A DNA stretch of 64,000 nucleotides, from assembly GCF_016481305.1 (NCBI RefSeq), contig NZ_JAENBO010000001.1, forward strand, positions 62,001-126,000. Direction: 5' to 3'. The position numbers and the translations under genes are program-made. Under the pieces are notes generated by a model, which was not told where the DNA came from, ran no database searches, and worked only from the letters and a program-made list of their open reading frames with translations. Of the stretch, positions 46,066-55,498 are shown piece after piece (the stretch's first letter is position 1; the number at the start of each line of letters is the position of its first letter). The stretch comes from Streptococcus pacificus. Its GTDB lineage: Bacteria > Bacillota > Bacilli > Lactobacillales > Streptococcaceae.

Positions 46066-47400
46066 ATGAGAATAGGTCTTTTTACAGACACCTACTTTCC
46101 TCAAGTGTCAGGTGTTGCAACAAGTATTCATACTCTTAAAACTGAGTTAGAAAAACTAGGACATGATGTTTATATTTTTACAACAACAGATAAAAATGTG
46201 AAGCGTTTTGAGGACCCAACTATTATCCGTTTGCCAAGTATTCCCTTTGTTTCTTTTACGGATCGTCGAATTGTTTATCGAGGTCTATTTGCTGCTTACA
46301 AAATAGCCAAAAATTATGGAATAGAACTCATTCATACGCAAACAGAGTTTGGTATGGGGTTATTAGGGAAAATGGTTGGAAAAGCTCTAAGAATCCCTGT
46401 TGTTCATACTTATCATACACAGTATGAAGATTACGTCGGCTATATTGCAAAGGGAAAAGTGATAAGACCCAGTATGGTTAAATATATAGTACGTGGTTAT
46501 CTCAATGATCTTGATGGTGTTATTTGTCCAACTCGGATTGTCTATAATATTTTACAAGGCTATGAGATTAAAAGCCCTAAACAAATTATTCCAACAGGCA
46601 TTAAATTAGATCAATTTGTCAATAGAGAGGTTTCTAGACAATCTATTTCTGAATTGCGTGAAAAACTAGGGATTTTACCAGATGAAACAATGCTGCTTAG
46701 CTTATCGCGTGTTTCATATGAGAAAAACATTCAAGCTATTGTTTCTCAGATGCCCCTTGTTCTAGCTGAAAACAATAAGATTAAATTAGTTATTGTGGGT
46801 GATGGTCCTTACTTGGATAATTTGAAAGAACTGACATCTCAGCTAGGAATTGACAACCATGTTATTTTTACTGGTATGATTAACCACGAAGAAACGGTTA
46901 TTTATTATAAATCGTGTGACTTTTTTATCAGTGCCTCAACCAGTGAAACACAAGGCTTAACCTATATCGAAAGTTTAGCTAGTGGTAAGCCAGTTATCGC
47001 TCATGGTAATCCTTACCTTGATGATTTAATCAACGATAAAATGTTTGGAACTCTTTATTATCGAGAAACTGATTTAGCGGATGCTATTTTAGATGCTGTT
47101 GTTGATACTCCTGAGATGAATCCTAATCGTCTGAAAGATAAACTATGTGAAATTTCAGCAGAGGAGTTTGGGAAGGCTGTGTATACTTTTTATCTTGATG
47201 TGATTATCGCTAAAAAGATGGAGGTTAGAGAAAAATTATCTCTATCGGTAGAAGGTAGTAAAGCAGATACCTCTATCAAACTAGTTAAAAATACGATGTC
47301 CTTACCAGTTAAAGCGATTAAATTAACGGCAAAAACATCCGTTAAAGTCGTTAAAACTCCAAAAACGATTGTTAATCGTATTAGAGATTTTTTAGATTAG
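46066..47400 (+). CDS. Diacylglycerol glucosyltransferase, LafA/IagA-like (GT4)
   Basis: A 444-residue GT4 enzyme. MRIGLFTDTYFPQVSGVATS is the signature N-terminus of 1,2-diacylglycerol 3-glucosyltransferases; HTYHTQYEDYVGYI lies near 113 and the donor-site motif SETQGLTYIESLASG near 297. The basic, amphipathic C-terminus (repeated K-x-x-K helices after residue 390) probably binds the membrane. It should make monoglucosyl-diacylglycerol on the inner leaflet. In group B streptococci the homologous gene (iagA) is needed for invasion. It follows its partner gene by 2 bp. Confidence 0.87.
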   Translation: MRIGLFTDTYFPQVSGVATSIHTLKTELEKLGHDVYIFTTTDKNVKRFEDPTIIRLPSIPFVSFTDRRIVYRGLFAAYKIAKNYGIELIHTQTEFGMGLLGKMVGKALRIPVVHTYHTQYEDYVGYIAKGKVIRPSMVKYIVRGYLNDLDGVICPTRIVYNILQGYEIKSPKQIIPTGIKLDQFVNREVSRQSISELREKLGILPDETMLLSLSRVSYEKNIQAIVSQMPLVLAENNKIKLVIVGDGPYLDNLKELTSQLGIDNHVIFTGMINHEETVIYYKSCDFFISASTSETQGLTYIESLASGKPVIAHGNPYLDDLINDKMFGTLYYRETDLADAILDAVVDTPEMNPNRLKDKLCEISAEEFGKAVYTFYLDVIIAKKMEVREKLSLSVEGSKADTSIKLVKNTMSLPVKAIKLTAKTSVKVVKTPKTIVNRIRDFLD

Positions 47401-47405
47401 AGGGC

Positions 47406-47645
47406 TTGAAATATTTAAAAATCATGCTATAATGTCACATAGAGACACGTTTTATCTCATCATTTCTTTCTAGAGAGCGCTTGGTGCTGGAAAAAGCGTA
47501 GGAAAAGAGATAGGATACTACTCTATATCATTTTATGAAAACATAAAACGGTGGCTACGATATAGCCAATTAGAGGTGTAGAGTTTTCTACATGAACTAA
47601 GGTGGAACCACGTTGCGACGTCCTTTTGGATGTCGCTTTTTGTTT
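47406..47645 (+). ncRNA. Threonine T-box riboswitch leader of thrS
   Basis: A strong promoter (TTGAAA 47406-47411; extended -10 TGC-TATAAT 47425-47433) starts the leader. The T-box AAGGTGGAACCACG is at 47599-47612. A terminator follows: GCGACGTCC / GGATGTCGC stem (47616-47638, with a G-U pair) and a T-run. ACT triplets at 47517-47522 on the 3' side of stem I fit a threonine specifier. Uncharged threonyl-tRNA would promote the antiterminator. Confidence 0.93.
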
Positions 47646-47686
47646 GAGTAAAATCTATTTCATCACTAATATTTAAGGAGAATCAG

Positions 47687-49627
47687 ATGATTAATATTAC
47701 TTTTCCTGATGGCGCTGTCCGTCAATTTGAATCAGGTGTAACTACTTTTGAGATTGCTCAATCCATTAGCAATTCATTGGCTAAAAAAGCATTAGCTGGT
47801 AAGTTTAATGGTAAATTGATCGATACGACAAGAAAAATAGAGGAAGATGGTAGCATTGAAATTGTGACACCAGATCATGAAGATGCTCTTGATGTTTTAC
47901 GTCACTCAGCAGCTCACTTATTTGCTCAAGCCGCGCGTCGTCTTTTCCCTGAGATTAAATTGGGTGTTGGACCAGCTATCCAAGATGGTTTTTACTATGA
48001 CACTGATAACGACGAAAGACAAATCTCTAATGAAGATTTGGAAGCCATTGAAGCTGAAATGCGAAAAATCGTTAAGGAAAATTTCCCAAGTATTCGCCAA
48101 GAAGTGTCTAAGGATGAAGCGCGTGAGATTTTTAAAAATGACCCTTATAAATTAGAATTGATTGAGGAACATTCAGAAGATGAAGGTGGTCTAACCATCT
48201 ATACTCAAGGAGAATATGTTGATTTGTGCCGTGGTCCTCATGTTCCTTCAACTGGTCGTATTCAAGTTTTCCAATTATTAAATGTCGCTGGTGCTTACTG
48301 GCGTGGTAATAGTGATAATGCGATGATGCAAAGAATTTACGGGACAGCTTGGTTTGATAAAAAAGATTTAAAAGCTTACCTTAAAATGCGTGAAGAAGCT
48401 AAAGAAAGAGATCATCGTAAACTAGGTAAGGAGCTAGACCTATTTATGGTTGATCCAGAAGTGGGTCAAGGTCTGCCATTTTGGCTACCTGATGGTGCCA
48501 CTATTCGCCGTACGATTGAGCGTTATATTACTGATAAAGAAATAGCCTCAGGGTATCAACATGTCTATACACCAGTCATGGCCAATGTCGAGTTTTATAA
48601 AACATCAGGTCACTGGGATCACTACCATGAAGACATGTTCCCACCAATGGATATTGGTGAAGGAGAACAATTAGTGCTTCGTCCGATGAACTGTCCACAT
48701 CATATCCAAGTTTATCGTAACCATGTCCATTCTTACCGTGAATTGCCAATTAGAATTGCTGAGCTTGGCATGATGCACCGCTATGAAAAATCTGGGGCCT
48801 TATCAGGCTTACAACGTGTTCGTGAAATGACACTTAATGATGGTCATATCTTTGTGGCGCCAGAACAAATTCAAGAAGAATTTAAGAAAACCTTGCAACT
48901 AATCATTGATGTGTATCGTGATTTTAACCTAACTGACTACAGCTTTAGATTATCTTACCGTGACCCTAATGACAAGGAAAAATATTTTGACAATGATGAG
49001 ATGTGGGAAAAAGCCCAAACCATGCTAAAAGCAGCGATGGATGACTTAGCGCTTGACTACTATGAAGCTGAAGGGGAAGCTGCCTTTTATGGCCCTAAAC
49101 TTGATATTCAAGTAAAAACAGCGTTGGGTAATGATGAAACCTTATCGACCATCCAATTAGACTTCTTGTTGCCAGAGCGTTTTGATTTGGCCTACACAGG
49201 CGCTGATGGCGAAGCTCACCGTCCTGTTATGATTCATAGAGGTGTGGTATCAACCATGGAGCGTTTCACTGCCTACCTTATTGAAACCTATAAGGGAGCC
49301 TTTCCAACTTGGTTGGCACCTACTCAAGTGACTGTTATTCCAGTATCAAATGATGCTCACACTGACTATGCTTGGCAAGTCGCTAATCAATTAAAAGAAA
49401 AAGGTGTGCGTGTTGTTGTTGATGAACGTAATGAAAAAATGCAATACAAGATTCGTCAAAGCCAAACACAAAAAATTCCTTACCAATTAATTGTAGGTGA
49501 TAAAGAAGTAGAAGCAAATCTTGTTAATGTGCGTCGTTATGGCAGTAAAGAAACGCACACAGAAGAAGTGGCAACATTTGTAGCTAATATCCAAGCAGAT
49601 ATTGCCAACTATTCTCGTGTTGATTAA
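47687..49627 (+). CDS. thrS: Threonyl-tRNA synthetase
   Basis: A 646-residue class II synthetase. It has a TGS domain (residues 1-60), the editing domain with [15 protein letters not shown] near 73 and the Cys/His zinc-like site [13 protein letters not shown] near 180, and the catalytic domain with [13 protein letters not shown] near 330 (the active-site zinc Cys), [20 protein letters not shown] (motif 2) and [13 protein letters not shown] (motif 3) near 515. The C-terminal anticodon-binding domain ends the protein. AAGGAG precedes the ATG. Regulated by the upstream T-box. Confidence 0.98.
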   Translation: MINITFPDGAVRQFESGVTTFEIAQSISNSLAKKALAGKFNGKLIDTTRKIEEDGSIEIVTPDHEDALDVLRHSAAHLFAQAARRLFPEIKLGVGPAIQDGFYYDTDNDERQISNEDLEAIEAEMRKIVKENFPSIRQEVSKDEAREIFKNDPYKLELIEEHSEDEGGLTIYTQGEYVDLCRGPHVPSTGRIQVFQLLNVAGAYWRGNSDNAMMQRIYGTAWFDKKDLKAYLKMREEAKERDHRKLGKELDLFMVDPEVGQGLPFWLPDGATIRRTIERYITDKEIASGYQHVYTPVMANVEFYKTSGHWDHYHEDMFPPMDIGEGEQLVLRPMNCPHHIQVYRNHVHSYRELPIRIAELGMMHRYEKSGALSGLQRVREMTLNDGHIFVAPEQIQEEFKKTLQLIIDVYRDFNLTDYSFRLSYRDPNDKEKYFDNDEMWEKAQTMLKAAMDDLALDYYEAEGEAAFYGPKLDIQVKTALGNDETLSTIQLDFLLPERFDLAYTGADGEAHRPVMIHRGVVSTMERFTAYLIETYKGAFPTWLAPTQVTVIPVSNDAHTDYAWQVANQLKEKGVRVVVDERNEKMQYKIRQSQTQKIPYQLIVGDKEVEANLVNVRRYGSKETHTEEVATFVANIQADIANYSRVD

Positions 49628-49638
49628 GAAAAAATAGG

Positions 49639-49667
49639 GTCTGGGACTTTTATCCCAGACTTTTTTG
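49639..49667 (+). terminator. Terminator after thrS
   Basis: GTCTGGGA / TCCCAGAC 8-bp stem followed by six T. Confidence 0.92.
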
Positions 49668-49744
49668 GATAATCATTTGCCAAAAAAATGATAATGATAT
49701 TTAATAGATAGTAGACGATTGATAAAAAATAAAAGGAGAAGAAA

Positions 49745-50716
49745 GTGCCAGGTCAATTTTTTACTAAGTTAGAAGAACAATTAGTTAAAGACGGTTGGTC
49801 TAAAACGCTAGTTCTAAAAATGAAAGAAGATGGTCAAGACTTTTTAGATGTTCGGGTAGGTTCAAAAGCATTTATGTCCTTATGGCAACAAACACTCAAG
49901 CACTCTTCTGATAAAACGACTTGTTTAGAGACCTTATTAAATCATATTGGCATGGTAGAAGATGATATCAAAACTGATAGTGAAAGTGTGAGAGCTTTAT
50001 TTGAACAATTCTCACCACTTTTAAGTCCAGATCATCCATTTTGGAAAAGTCTAGCTCATACGGTTGCAACAGCTTTCCCAGAAAACGAACTACGCCAAAA
50101 AACGGCTTTAGCTAGAAAAATCCATCAACTCAGGTATCTCATATCAGGCCAACAAGCCCAGTGGATTAGAGACCATATCAAAACTGATAAAATGACCGAC
50201 CAAGAGGCTTTGGCAGTCTTTTTAAAGGATAAAAAAGAGCAATCATGGTTGCCATTAGACTATGATTACACTTTGAATGAATCGGCAAGATTACATAATA
50301 AGTATTATCTTAAAGATGGGAAAAAAATTTACCCCGATCGAGAAATAACTGCGAATTTTAAAGTCCTTATCCATTTTCACACAGAGTTTATCATTGATAA
50401 AAAAGGTCGTTTTGTTAATCTAGTGGATAGTGAAAGACAATCAGAAAATGGCATTATTAATACAGCGAGTTTTAATTATGCCAATGGAAACTTTAAAAGA
50501 CATAAAGAATTAGATATTAACCCAGTATCAATTCACGATCCTCAGGTGAGAAAGACTTTTTTCCCACGCTTTAAGGCACCGCTCAACCTTAAAAAAGAAT
50601 GGTTTTTCTTTGAACCAAAGGATTGGCAAAAAAGTTATTTTCACGATGATAATGCATATAAGCATGTTGTACATCAGATAGACCATTTTAGAAAAATCAT
50701 CAAAAAAGAAAGTTAA
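49745..50716 (+). CDS. DUF3114-like conserved streptococcal protein
   Basis: A 323-residue soluble, charged protein without signal peptide or membrane segment, similar to streptococcal DUF3114 proteins. The C-terminal half contains HFHTEFIIDKKGRFVNLVD and SENGIINTASFNYAN segments that look like the conserved core. The function is unknown. The start is GTG 49745 with AAAAGGAG nine bases before it. It stands alone between two terminators, with no operon partner. I am moderately sure of the family and do not assign a role. Confidence 0.6.
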   Translation: MPGQFFTKLEEQLVKDGWSKTLVLKMKEDGQDFLDVRVGSKAFMSLWQQTLKHSSDKTTCLETLLNHIGMVEDDIKTDSESVRALFEQFSPLLSPDHPFWKSLAHTVATAFPENELRQKTALARKIHQLRYLISGQQAQWIRDHIKTDKMTDQEALAVFLKDKKEQSWLPLDYDYTLNESARLHNKYYLKDGKKIYPDREITANFKVLIHFHTEFIIDKKGRFVNLVDSERQSENGIINTASFNYANGNFKRHKELDINPVSIHDPQVRKTFFPRFKAPLNLKKEWFFFEPKDWQKSYFHDDNAYKHVVHQIDHFRKIIKKES

Positions 50717-50747
50717 AAAGTGTTAGGCCAGAGTGCCTAACACTTTT
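50716..50747. terminator. Bidirectional terminator
   Basis: AAAAGTGTTAGGC / GCCTAACACTTTT 13-bp stem serving the DUF3114 gene (+) and the lipoprotein gene (-). Confidence 0.92.
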
Positions 50748-51255
50748 AATTAGAAATTTTATAAAAAACACTGTGTTCAAAATGACTCCCACCTTCTAGT
50801 TGTGCTTTGGTGGCGACCATTCGGTCTCTTTGGCCATCTGAAGTATCACTATCACCAGAAACAAAACTAGAGTTCGGAATAACAGTACCAGAAGGGACAA
50901 GAATTAATGAGTAGGCCTCATCATTATTGCCATCAGGAACAATATTTAGTTCGAGATTACTATCTCTTAAAAAGCTCCCCTGAATAGTAAGGCTTTCAGA
51001 AACTAAACCCTCTTGGTCAAAAACAAGTGTGTCTCCTAGTTCGTTTTGCCAGGTCCCGGTAACACTAGTATAGTCCCCTTTTTCAATGGCTTTTAAAGAC
51101 ATTCCAGCTTGTTTAGTGTCATCTTCATTATCACTGGTGGTTTGAGTGGTTGTTGTGACTGTCGTTGTTTTTTCTTTTTCTTGATTAGTGGCCTGACAGC
51201 CAACTAGTGTAAGCAAAGTAAAAGTCATTGACAGTACTAAGAGTATTTTTTTCAT
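50746..51255 (-). CDS. Lipoprotein with DUF6287-like domain
   Basis: A 169-residue lipoprotein: basic N-terminus, hydrophobic h-region and lipobox LVGC (Cys20), so diacylglyceryl transfer by Lgt (encoded in this window) is expected. A Thr-rich linker (about 29-42) follows. The folded part starts at AIEKGDYTSVTGTWQNELGD, which matches the DUF6287-type module of streptococcal lipoproteins, a small beta-rich domain of unknown role. Monocistronic, facing the DUF3114 gene. Confidence 0.78.
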   Translation of the reverse strand: MKKILLVLSMTFTLLTLVGCQATNQEKEKTTTVTTTTQTTSDNEDDTKQAGMSLKAIEKGDYTSVTGTWQNELGDTLVFDQEGLVSESLTIQGSFLRDSNLELNIVPDGNNDEAYSLILVPSGTVIPNSSFVSGDSDTSDGQRDRMVATKAQLEGGSHFEHSVFYKISN

Positions 51256-51398
51256 TAGCTATTCCTCACGTTCTGATGTTTTTATTATACCATTTTCTAA
51301 AAGAAACATTTAATTTAAAAGAAATATCATCTATTTCCCAAAAATTGATTAAAATTTGATAGAATAAAGGGTAAGCGATGATGAAAGAAGGGAGTTTT

Positions 51399-52235
51399 AT
51401 GACTCAGATTAAATTGTTAGCTTTAGATTTGGATGGCACCTTATTTAATAGTCAAAAAGAAGTGCCTTTTTTAAACAAAATCGCCATTACTCAAGCTAAA
51501 AATAAAGGTGTAAAGGTTGTCATTACAACAGGTCGTCCCTTAAAAGCTATCGGAAATCTTTTAGAATTCTTGGATTTAAAAAGTCAAGAAGACTATAGCA
51601 TCACTTTTAATGGAGGCCTCATTCAAAAAAATAATGGGGATAGTCTCTTTCAAAAAACATTGAGTAGAAAAGAAGTGGAAAGGATTACTGAGATGTTATT
51701 GTCTTTAGGACTTCCAGTTGATATTCTAAGTGATTCAAAAAGTTATACGCTAGCAGCAGGTAACCATCATTCACTTTATCCATCTGCTAATGTCCTGTTA
51801 GATTTTCATAATATTAAGACACTCGATGAACTTCCACATGATATTGTTTATAATAAGGTTGTCAGTGTTTTTGATGCTGATTACTTAGACCAACAACTTC
51901 CTAAAATTCCCAAGCAATTTCATGAAGCATTTGAAATTTTTAAATCAAGAGATATCTTACTTGAAATGATGCCAAAAGGTGTTGACAAAGGCAGTGCTCT
52001 TGCTATTTTGGGAGAGCATCTAGGCATAAAAAGAGAAGAAATGATGGCTATCGGAGATGAAGAAAATGATCTTTCCATGTTAAGGTGGGTAGGATTTCCA
52101 GTGGCCATGAAAAATGCTTCAGAGACTGTTAAAAAAGAAATAACTAGACTGACAAGTCGCACAAATGATGAATCAGGAGTGGCAGAAGCCATTGAAAAAT
52201 ACATACTAAGAGAGGAAAAAGATGGGATTATTTGA
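51399..52235 (+). CDS. Cof-type HAD-IIB phosphatase
   Basis: A 278-residue HAD phosphatase. Motif I LALDLDGTLF (Asp10, Asp12), motif II Thr in ITTGRP near 45, a C2 cap, a Lys in PKGVDKGSAL near 200 and motif IV IGDEENDLSML near 223 are intact. Note GDEEND in place of the more common GDGxND. I choose ATG 51399 because AAGGGAG precedes it. Its end overlaps ftsY by 14 bp, an arrangement (HAD phosphatase before ftsY) seen in many streptococci; no functional link is known. Confidence 0.88.
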   Translation: MTQIKLLALDLDGTLFNSQKEVPFLNKIAITQAKNKGVKVVITTGRPLKAIGNLLEFLDLKSQEDYSITFNGGLIQKNNGDSLFQKTLSRKEVERITEMLLSLGLPVDILSDSKSYTLAAGNHHSLYPSANVLLDFHNIKTLDELPHDIVYNKVVSVFDADYLDQQLPKIPKQFHEAFEIFKSRDILLEMMPKGVDKGSALAILGEHLGIKREEMMAIGDEENDLSMLRWVGFPVAMKNASETVKKEITRLTSRTNDESGVAEAIEKYILREEKDGII

Positions 52236-53466
52236 CCGCCTATTTGGTAGAAATAAAAAAGAGGATGTCAGTGAAGAACTTGTTTCAAATGAGGGCCAAA
52301 CTGACAAGGAAAATGCGTTAGATTCTAAAGATGATGTTAAAGAGGAAGAACAGGTAGTATCAGATACTCCAATAAGTGATGATATCTTGGTTGAAAATCC
52401 TCAAGAAGACACTTTAGCAACTTTGGTAAACGAGCCAACACCAGAAGTATCTGAAAAAGATGAAGTCAAACCAATCTTTGAGGAAAGTTCTAACTCCTAT
52501 GAAACACAAGAACCTAAAGCTGAACCAGAGAATTCTCTAGAATCTGATGAGGAAAAATACCATAGGACACTTAAAAAAACCCGTACAGGTTTTGGGGCTA
52601 GATTGAATGCCTTTTTAGCTAATTTTAGAAGTATTGATGAAGACTTTTTTGAAGAATTAGAAGAGATGTTAATCTTATCAGATGTCGGTGTTTTAGTTGC
52701 TTCAAACCTAACTGAAGAACTACGCTATGAAGCAAAACTTGAAAATGCCAAGAAACCTGAAGATCTAAAACAAGTCATCATTGAAAAATTAGTCACTATC
52801 TATGAGAAAGATGGTCAATTTAATGAAAAATTAAATCTTCAAAAAGACTTAACTGTGATGTTGTTTGTCGGTGTTAATGGTGTTGGAAAAACGACCTCCA
52901 TCGGTAAATTAGCCTATAAATACCAACAAGAAGGCAAAAAAGTCATGTTAGTGGCTGCTGATACTTTTAGAGCAGGTGCTGTTGCTCAATTAGTTGAATG
53001 GGGTAAAAGAGTCGAAGTACCGGTTGTCACTGGAGTCGAAAAAGCTGATCCAGCTAGTGTGGTTTTTGATGGGGTTGAAAAGGCAGTTAAAGAAGGTGTT
53101 GATATTTTATTAATTGATACCGCTGGACGTCTGCAAAATAAAGACAATCTGATGGCAGAATTAGAAAAAATAGGTCGTATTATTAAACGAGTTATTCCAG
53201 AAGCACCACATGAAACCTTGTTAGCACTTGATGCATCAACTGGTCAAAATGCTCTTGTTCAAGCGAAAGAATTTTCAAAAATCACGCCTGTTACCGGAAT
53301 TGTTCTTACCAAGTTAGATGGCACCGCAAAAGGTGGTGTGGTTCTTGCTATTCGTGAAGAGCTTGATATTCCAGTAAAATTAATTGGTTTTGGTGAAAAA
53401 ATTGATGATATTGGTGAATTTAATTCGGAAAACTTTATGCAAGGGTTATTAGAAGGACTTATCTAA
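52222..53466 (+). CDS. ftsY: Signal recognition particle receptor FtsY
   Basis: A 414-residue SRP-receptor GTPase. It has an acidic N-terminal A region (residues 1 to about 110), then the NG domain with GVNGVGKTTSIGKLAYK (P-loop) near 217, DTFRAGAVAQL near 248, DTAGRLQNKDNLMAEL near 297 and TKLDGTAKGGVVLAI near 362. It docks the SRP-ribosome complex with Ffh at the SecYEG translocon. AGAGAGGAAAAAG precedes the ATG, inside the preceding phosphatase gene, and a two-way terminator follows. Confidence 0.97.
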   Translation: MGLFDRLFGRNKKEDVSEELVSNEGQTDKENALDSKDDVKEEEQVVSDTPISDDILVENPQEDTLATLVNEPTPEVSEKDEVKPIFEESSNSYETQEPKAEPENSLESDEEKYHRTLKKTRTGFGARLNAFLANFRSIDEDFFEELEEMLILSDVGVLVASNLTEELRYEAKLENAKKPEDLKQVIIEKLVTIYEKDGQFNEKLNLQKDLTVMLFVGVNGVGKTTSIGKLAYKYQQEGKKVMLVAADTFRAGAVAQLVEWGKRVEVPVVTGVEKADPASVVFDGVEKAVKEGVDILLIDTAGRLQNKDNLMAELEKIGRIIKRVIPEAPHETLLALDASTGQNALVQAKEFSKITPVTGIVLTKLDGTAKGGVVLAIREELDIPVKLIGFGEKIDDIGEFNSENFMQGLLEGLI

Positions 53467-53498
53467 AAAATCTCAGAGAGTTAATCTCTGAGATTTTT
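53466..53498. terminator. Bidirectional terminator after ftsY
   Basis: AAAAATCTCAGAGA / TCTCTGAGATTTTT 14-bp stem. Confidence 0.95.
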
Positions 53499-53505
53499 CA
53501 TTCGA

Positions 53506-54345
53506 TTAAAACACACGATAAACATAAGGATTATCAGGTTCTTGTACGGATTGAATGTTTTCAATAGAAAGTACTGGCAAGGTTTGGTCAAGATTTTGAT
53601 TGTATTCGAGATTTAGTTTTCCCTTTACACTAACCCAGTTATTGTCTTCTAAATCAATATTTTCCCCCTTGGTTAGTAGACCATAGACACCCGAATCTGC
53701 GATACAGTGTATAATGCCAAAGCGAAAAAGGAATTGATAATTTTCTGTTTTTGGGTCATTATAGACAAAACCTAGATAGTTAATCTCACGACCAACAAAT
53801 TCATCAGGGAAAAGATAAATCAGTTCCATGACTTCCATATAATTGTCACTTGTGATTTTTAAAGGTTTTGAGCCCTTATACTTGTTAAGTGCTTTTTTCA
53901 TTTCGTTATTATAAGAAGCTTTAGTGAAATAAAGACTGGTATCCGGTTTTAAGTATTGAACACGCGTGCCATCACTGCTCTCGCCTGTTGGGGAGGAGCC
54001 ACTGGCAAGTGGGAAGTGATAGCCTTTTGCTGAGACGGTTGTGGAATCAAGAGTGGCTGTCGGTACTAAAAGCCCAACTGCAATCGGAAATAGCAAGATA
54101 AAAACACTAGCTAATTTTGCCGACTTAGTCCTTAGATGACTAGGCATTTCAAGTTGTTTCATCCAGATAATCAATTGCACAATGGCAAGAATTAGTGATA
54201 AAACCATTGAAATGTATGCAAGATAGGAATAATGGATGTTGATGTATTGGTCCAACTTACCAGACAATTGCAAATACATCCCTAATTCAAAATAACCAAC
54301 TAAAATTAAGAATCTAAACATCATATCACCCCCAATAATAAACAA
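53506..54345 (-). CDS. TIGR03943-type (YcgQ-like) membrane protein
   Basis: A 279-residue protein with two to three N-terminal membrane segments (within residues 1-95) and a soluble C-terminal half that contains FVGREINYLGFVYND and SDSGVYGLLTKGENI-like stretches with an OB-type pattern. It matches the TIGR03943 family, whose genes sit beside DUF318/UPF0718 permeases, as here. The start overlaps the permease gene by 25 bp, so both are made together. The transported substrate is unknown; metal or small-solute efflux is often proposed. Confidence 0.83.
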   Translation of the reverse strand: MFIIGGDMMFRFLILVGYFELGMYLQLSGKLDQYINIHYSYLAYISMVLSLILAIVQLIIWMKQLEMPSHLRTKSAKLASVFILLFPIAVGLLVPTATLDSTTVSAKGYHFPLASGSSPTGESSDGTRVQYLKPDTSLYFTKASYNNEMKKALNKYKGSKPLKITSDNYMEVMELIYLFPDEFVGREINYLGFVYNDPKTENYQFLFRFGIIHCIADSGVYGLLTKGENIDLEDNNWVSVKGKLNLEYNQNLDQTLPVLSIENIQSVQEPDNPYVYRVF

Positions 54346-55223
54346 TAGAGAATAACCACCACACTAGAAGTTGTGATAAACTGAACGATAAAACATTTTT
54401 TGAATGAATTAACCATCATGAGCAGATTTTTAATGTCAATCATCGGACCAATCAGAAGAAAAGCCATGACGGGTGCCATTCCAAAAGTTGATAATAAAGA
54501 AGCACCAATAAAGGCATCTGCTTCACTACAAAGCGATAAAATGAAAGCAAGTAACATCATGATTAAAATAGCAGTTAATTGATTATGTCCAATAGACGTT
54601 AAAATGCGTGTTGGGACATAGATTTGCATACCTGCTGCCACAAGACTTCCAAAAATCAGATAGCGACCAACATCGAAAAATTCATCTACGGCATGTGCCA
54701 GCGCATAAAAGAGTTTTTGATGCCAGTTTTTATCCGAATAGTCGTGGAAATGAGTATTTTTTCGATCAGGTTTTTGAATGTTACTGTCAACCACAAAGCC
54801 TAACATAATGCCCAAACAGGTAGCAACAATCATTGCACCAATAAGTCTTAAAAATAAGAAGCGAAAAGAATTGCCAAAAGCTGAGTAAGTTGCAAATAAG
54901 ACGATAGGGTTAATGATTGGAGCCGTCGCTAAAAAAGGAATGGCGGTGTAACTAGGAACCCTTTTTTCAATGAAGCGATTGACAATGGGCACTATCCCAC
55001 ACTCACAGGAAGGAAAGACAAAACCAATAACAGTGCCAAAGAAAATCCGCAGCCACTTGTTTTTTGGAAGGTATCTCGTTACCATATCAGGCGTTAGATA
55101 AACTTCAATCGCCCCAGCTAAAATACTCCCTAAAAAAACAAAAGGGAGAGCCTCAATAATGATGGATAAAAAGATTGCGAACCACTGCAAAACGCTACTT
55201 GGTAATTGATTGAAAATCGACAT
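54321..55223 (-). CDS. DUF318/UPF0718 permease (YcgR/YraQ-like)
   Basis: A 300-residue polytopic membrane protein with about eight hydrophobic segments and the family motif GFVFPSCECGIVPIVNRF near residue 70 (Cys-Glu-Cys-Gly) and ATAPIINPIVLFATY near 100. A second half with EADAFIGASLLSTFG and GPMIDIKNLLMM suggests internal duplication. It pairs with the TIGR03943 partner, forming a two-subunit transporter of unknown substrate. AAGGAG lies before the ATG, and a dyad in the 5' leader may be its operator. Confidence 0.85.
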   Translation of the reverse strand: MSIFNQLPSSVLQWFAIFLSIIIEALPFVFLGSILAGAIEVYLTPDMVTRYLPKNKWLRIFFGTVIGFVFPSCECGIVPIVNRFIEKRVPSYTAIPFLATAPIINPIVLFATYSAFGNSFRFLFLRLIGAMIVATCLGIMLGFVVDSNIQKPDRKNTHFHDYSDKNWHQKLFYALAHAVDEFFDVGRYLIFGSLVAAGMQIYVPTRILTSIGHNQLTAILIMMLLAFILSLCSEADAFIGASLLSTFGMAPVMAFLLIGPMIDIKNLLMMVNSFKKCFIVQFITTSSVVVILYCLLLGVI

Positions 55224-55249
55224 GAACTAAATCATCTCCTTATTGTTGG

Positions 55250-55294
55250 GATAACAAACAAGTTATCGTGAGATAAGTAGTATTCATTATAACA
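55250..55294 (-). promoter_or_regulatory. Permease promoter and leader dyad
   Basis: On the minus strand an extended -10 (TGT-TATAAT, plus 55286-55294) precedes the perfect dyad GATAAC-N6-GTTATC (55250-55267), which would lie about 12-30 bases into the transcript. This is a plausible repressor site; it does not match an operator I know. Confidence 0.5.
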
Positions 55295-55337
55295 TTTATT
55301 TTTTTTTTCATCAGTGTTTAAAAATAGAATGTTCATC

Positions 55338-55372
55338 AAAAAAGACCACCGTAAAGATGATCTTTATTTTTT
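55338..55372 (-). terminator. Terminator of the 44-residue gene
   Basis: On the minus strand AAAGATCA pairs with TGGTCTTT (one G-U) across a 9-nt loop, followed by T residues. Confidence 0.7.
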
Positions 55373-55498
55373 GTCAGTTTGCTTATCTTCCTTTTTCTTT
55401 TCTGCATCAGGAGGAGAAGGCTTTGTTGCTGTTGGTAAGGTTGCAAAGTTTTCCAACATTTTTTCTAAATCATCTTGCTTTTTATGAGTAATTGCCAT
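55364..55498 (-). CDS. Small SPJ_0845-like streptococcal protein
   Basis: A 44-residue frame: an N-terminal MAITHKKQDDLEKMLENFA helix, a short ATLPTATKPSPPD linker and a Lys/Glu/Asp tail. The start resembles the SPJ_0845-type small proteins of streptococci, of unknown function. A TATAAT-like -10 (plus strand near 55532-55537), a weak GGG ribosome site and a terminator right after the stop give it a complete transcription unit, which supports a real gene. No membrane segment is present. Confidence 0.6.
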   Translation of the reverse strand: MAITHKKQDDLEKMLENFATLPTATKPSPPDAEKKKEDKQTDKK

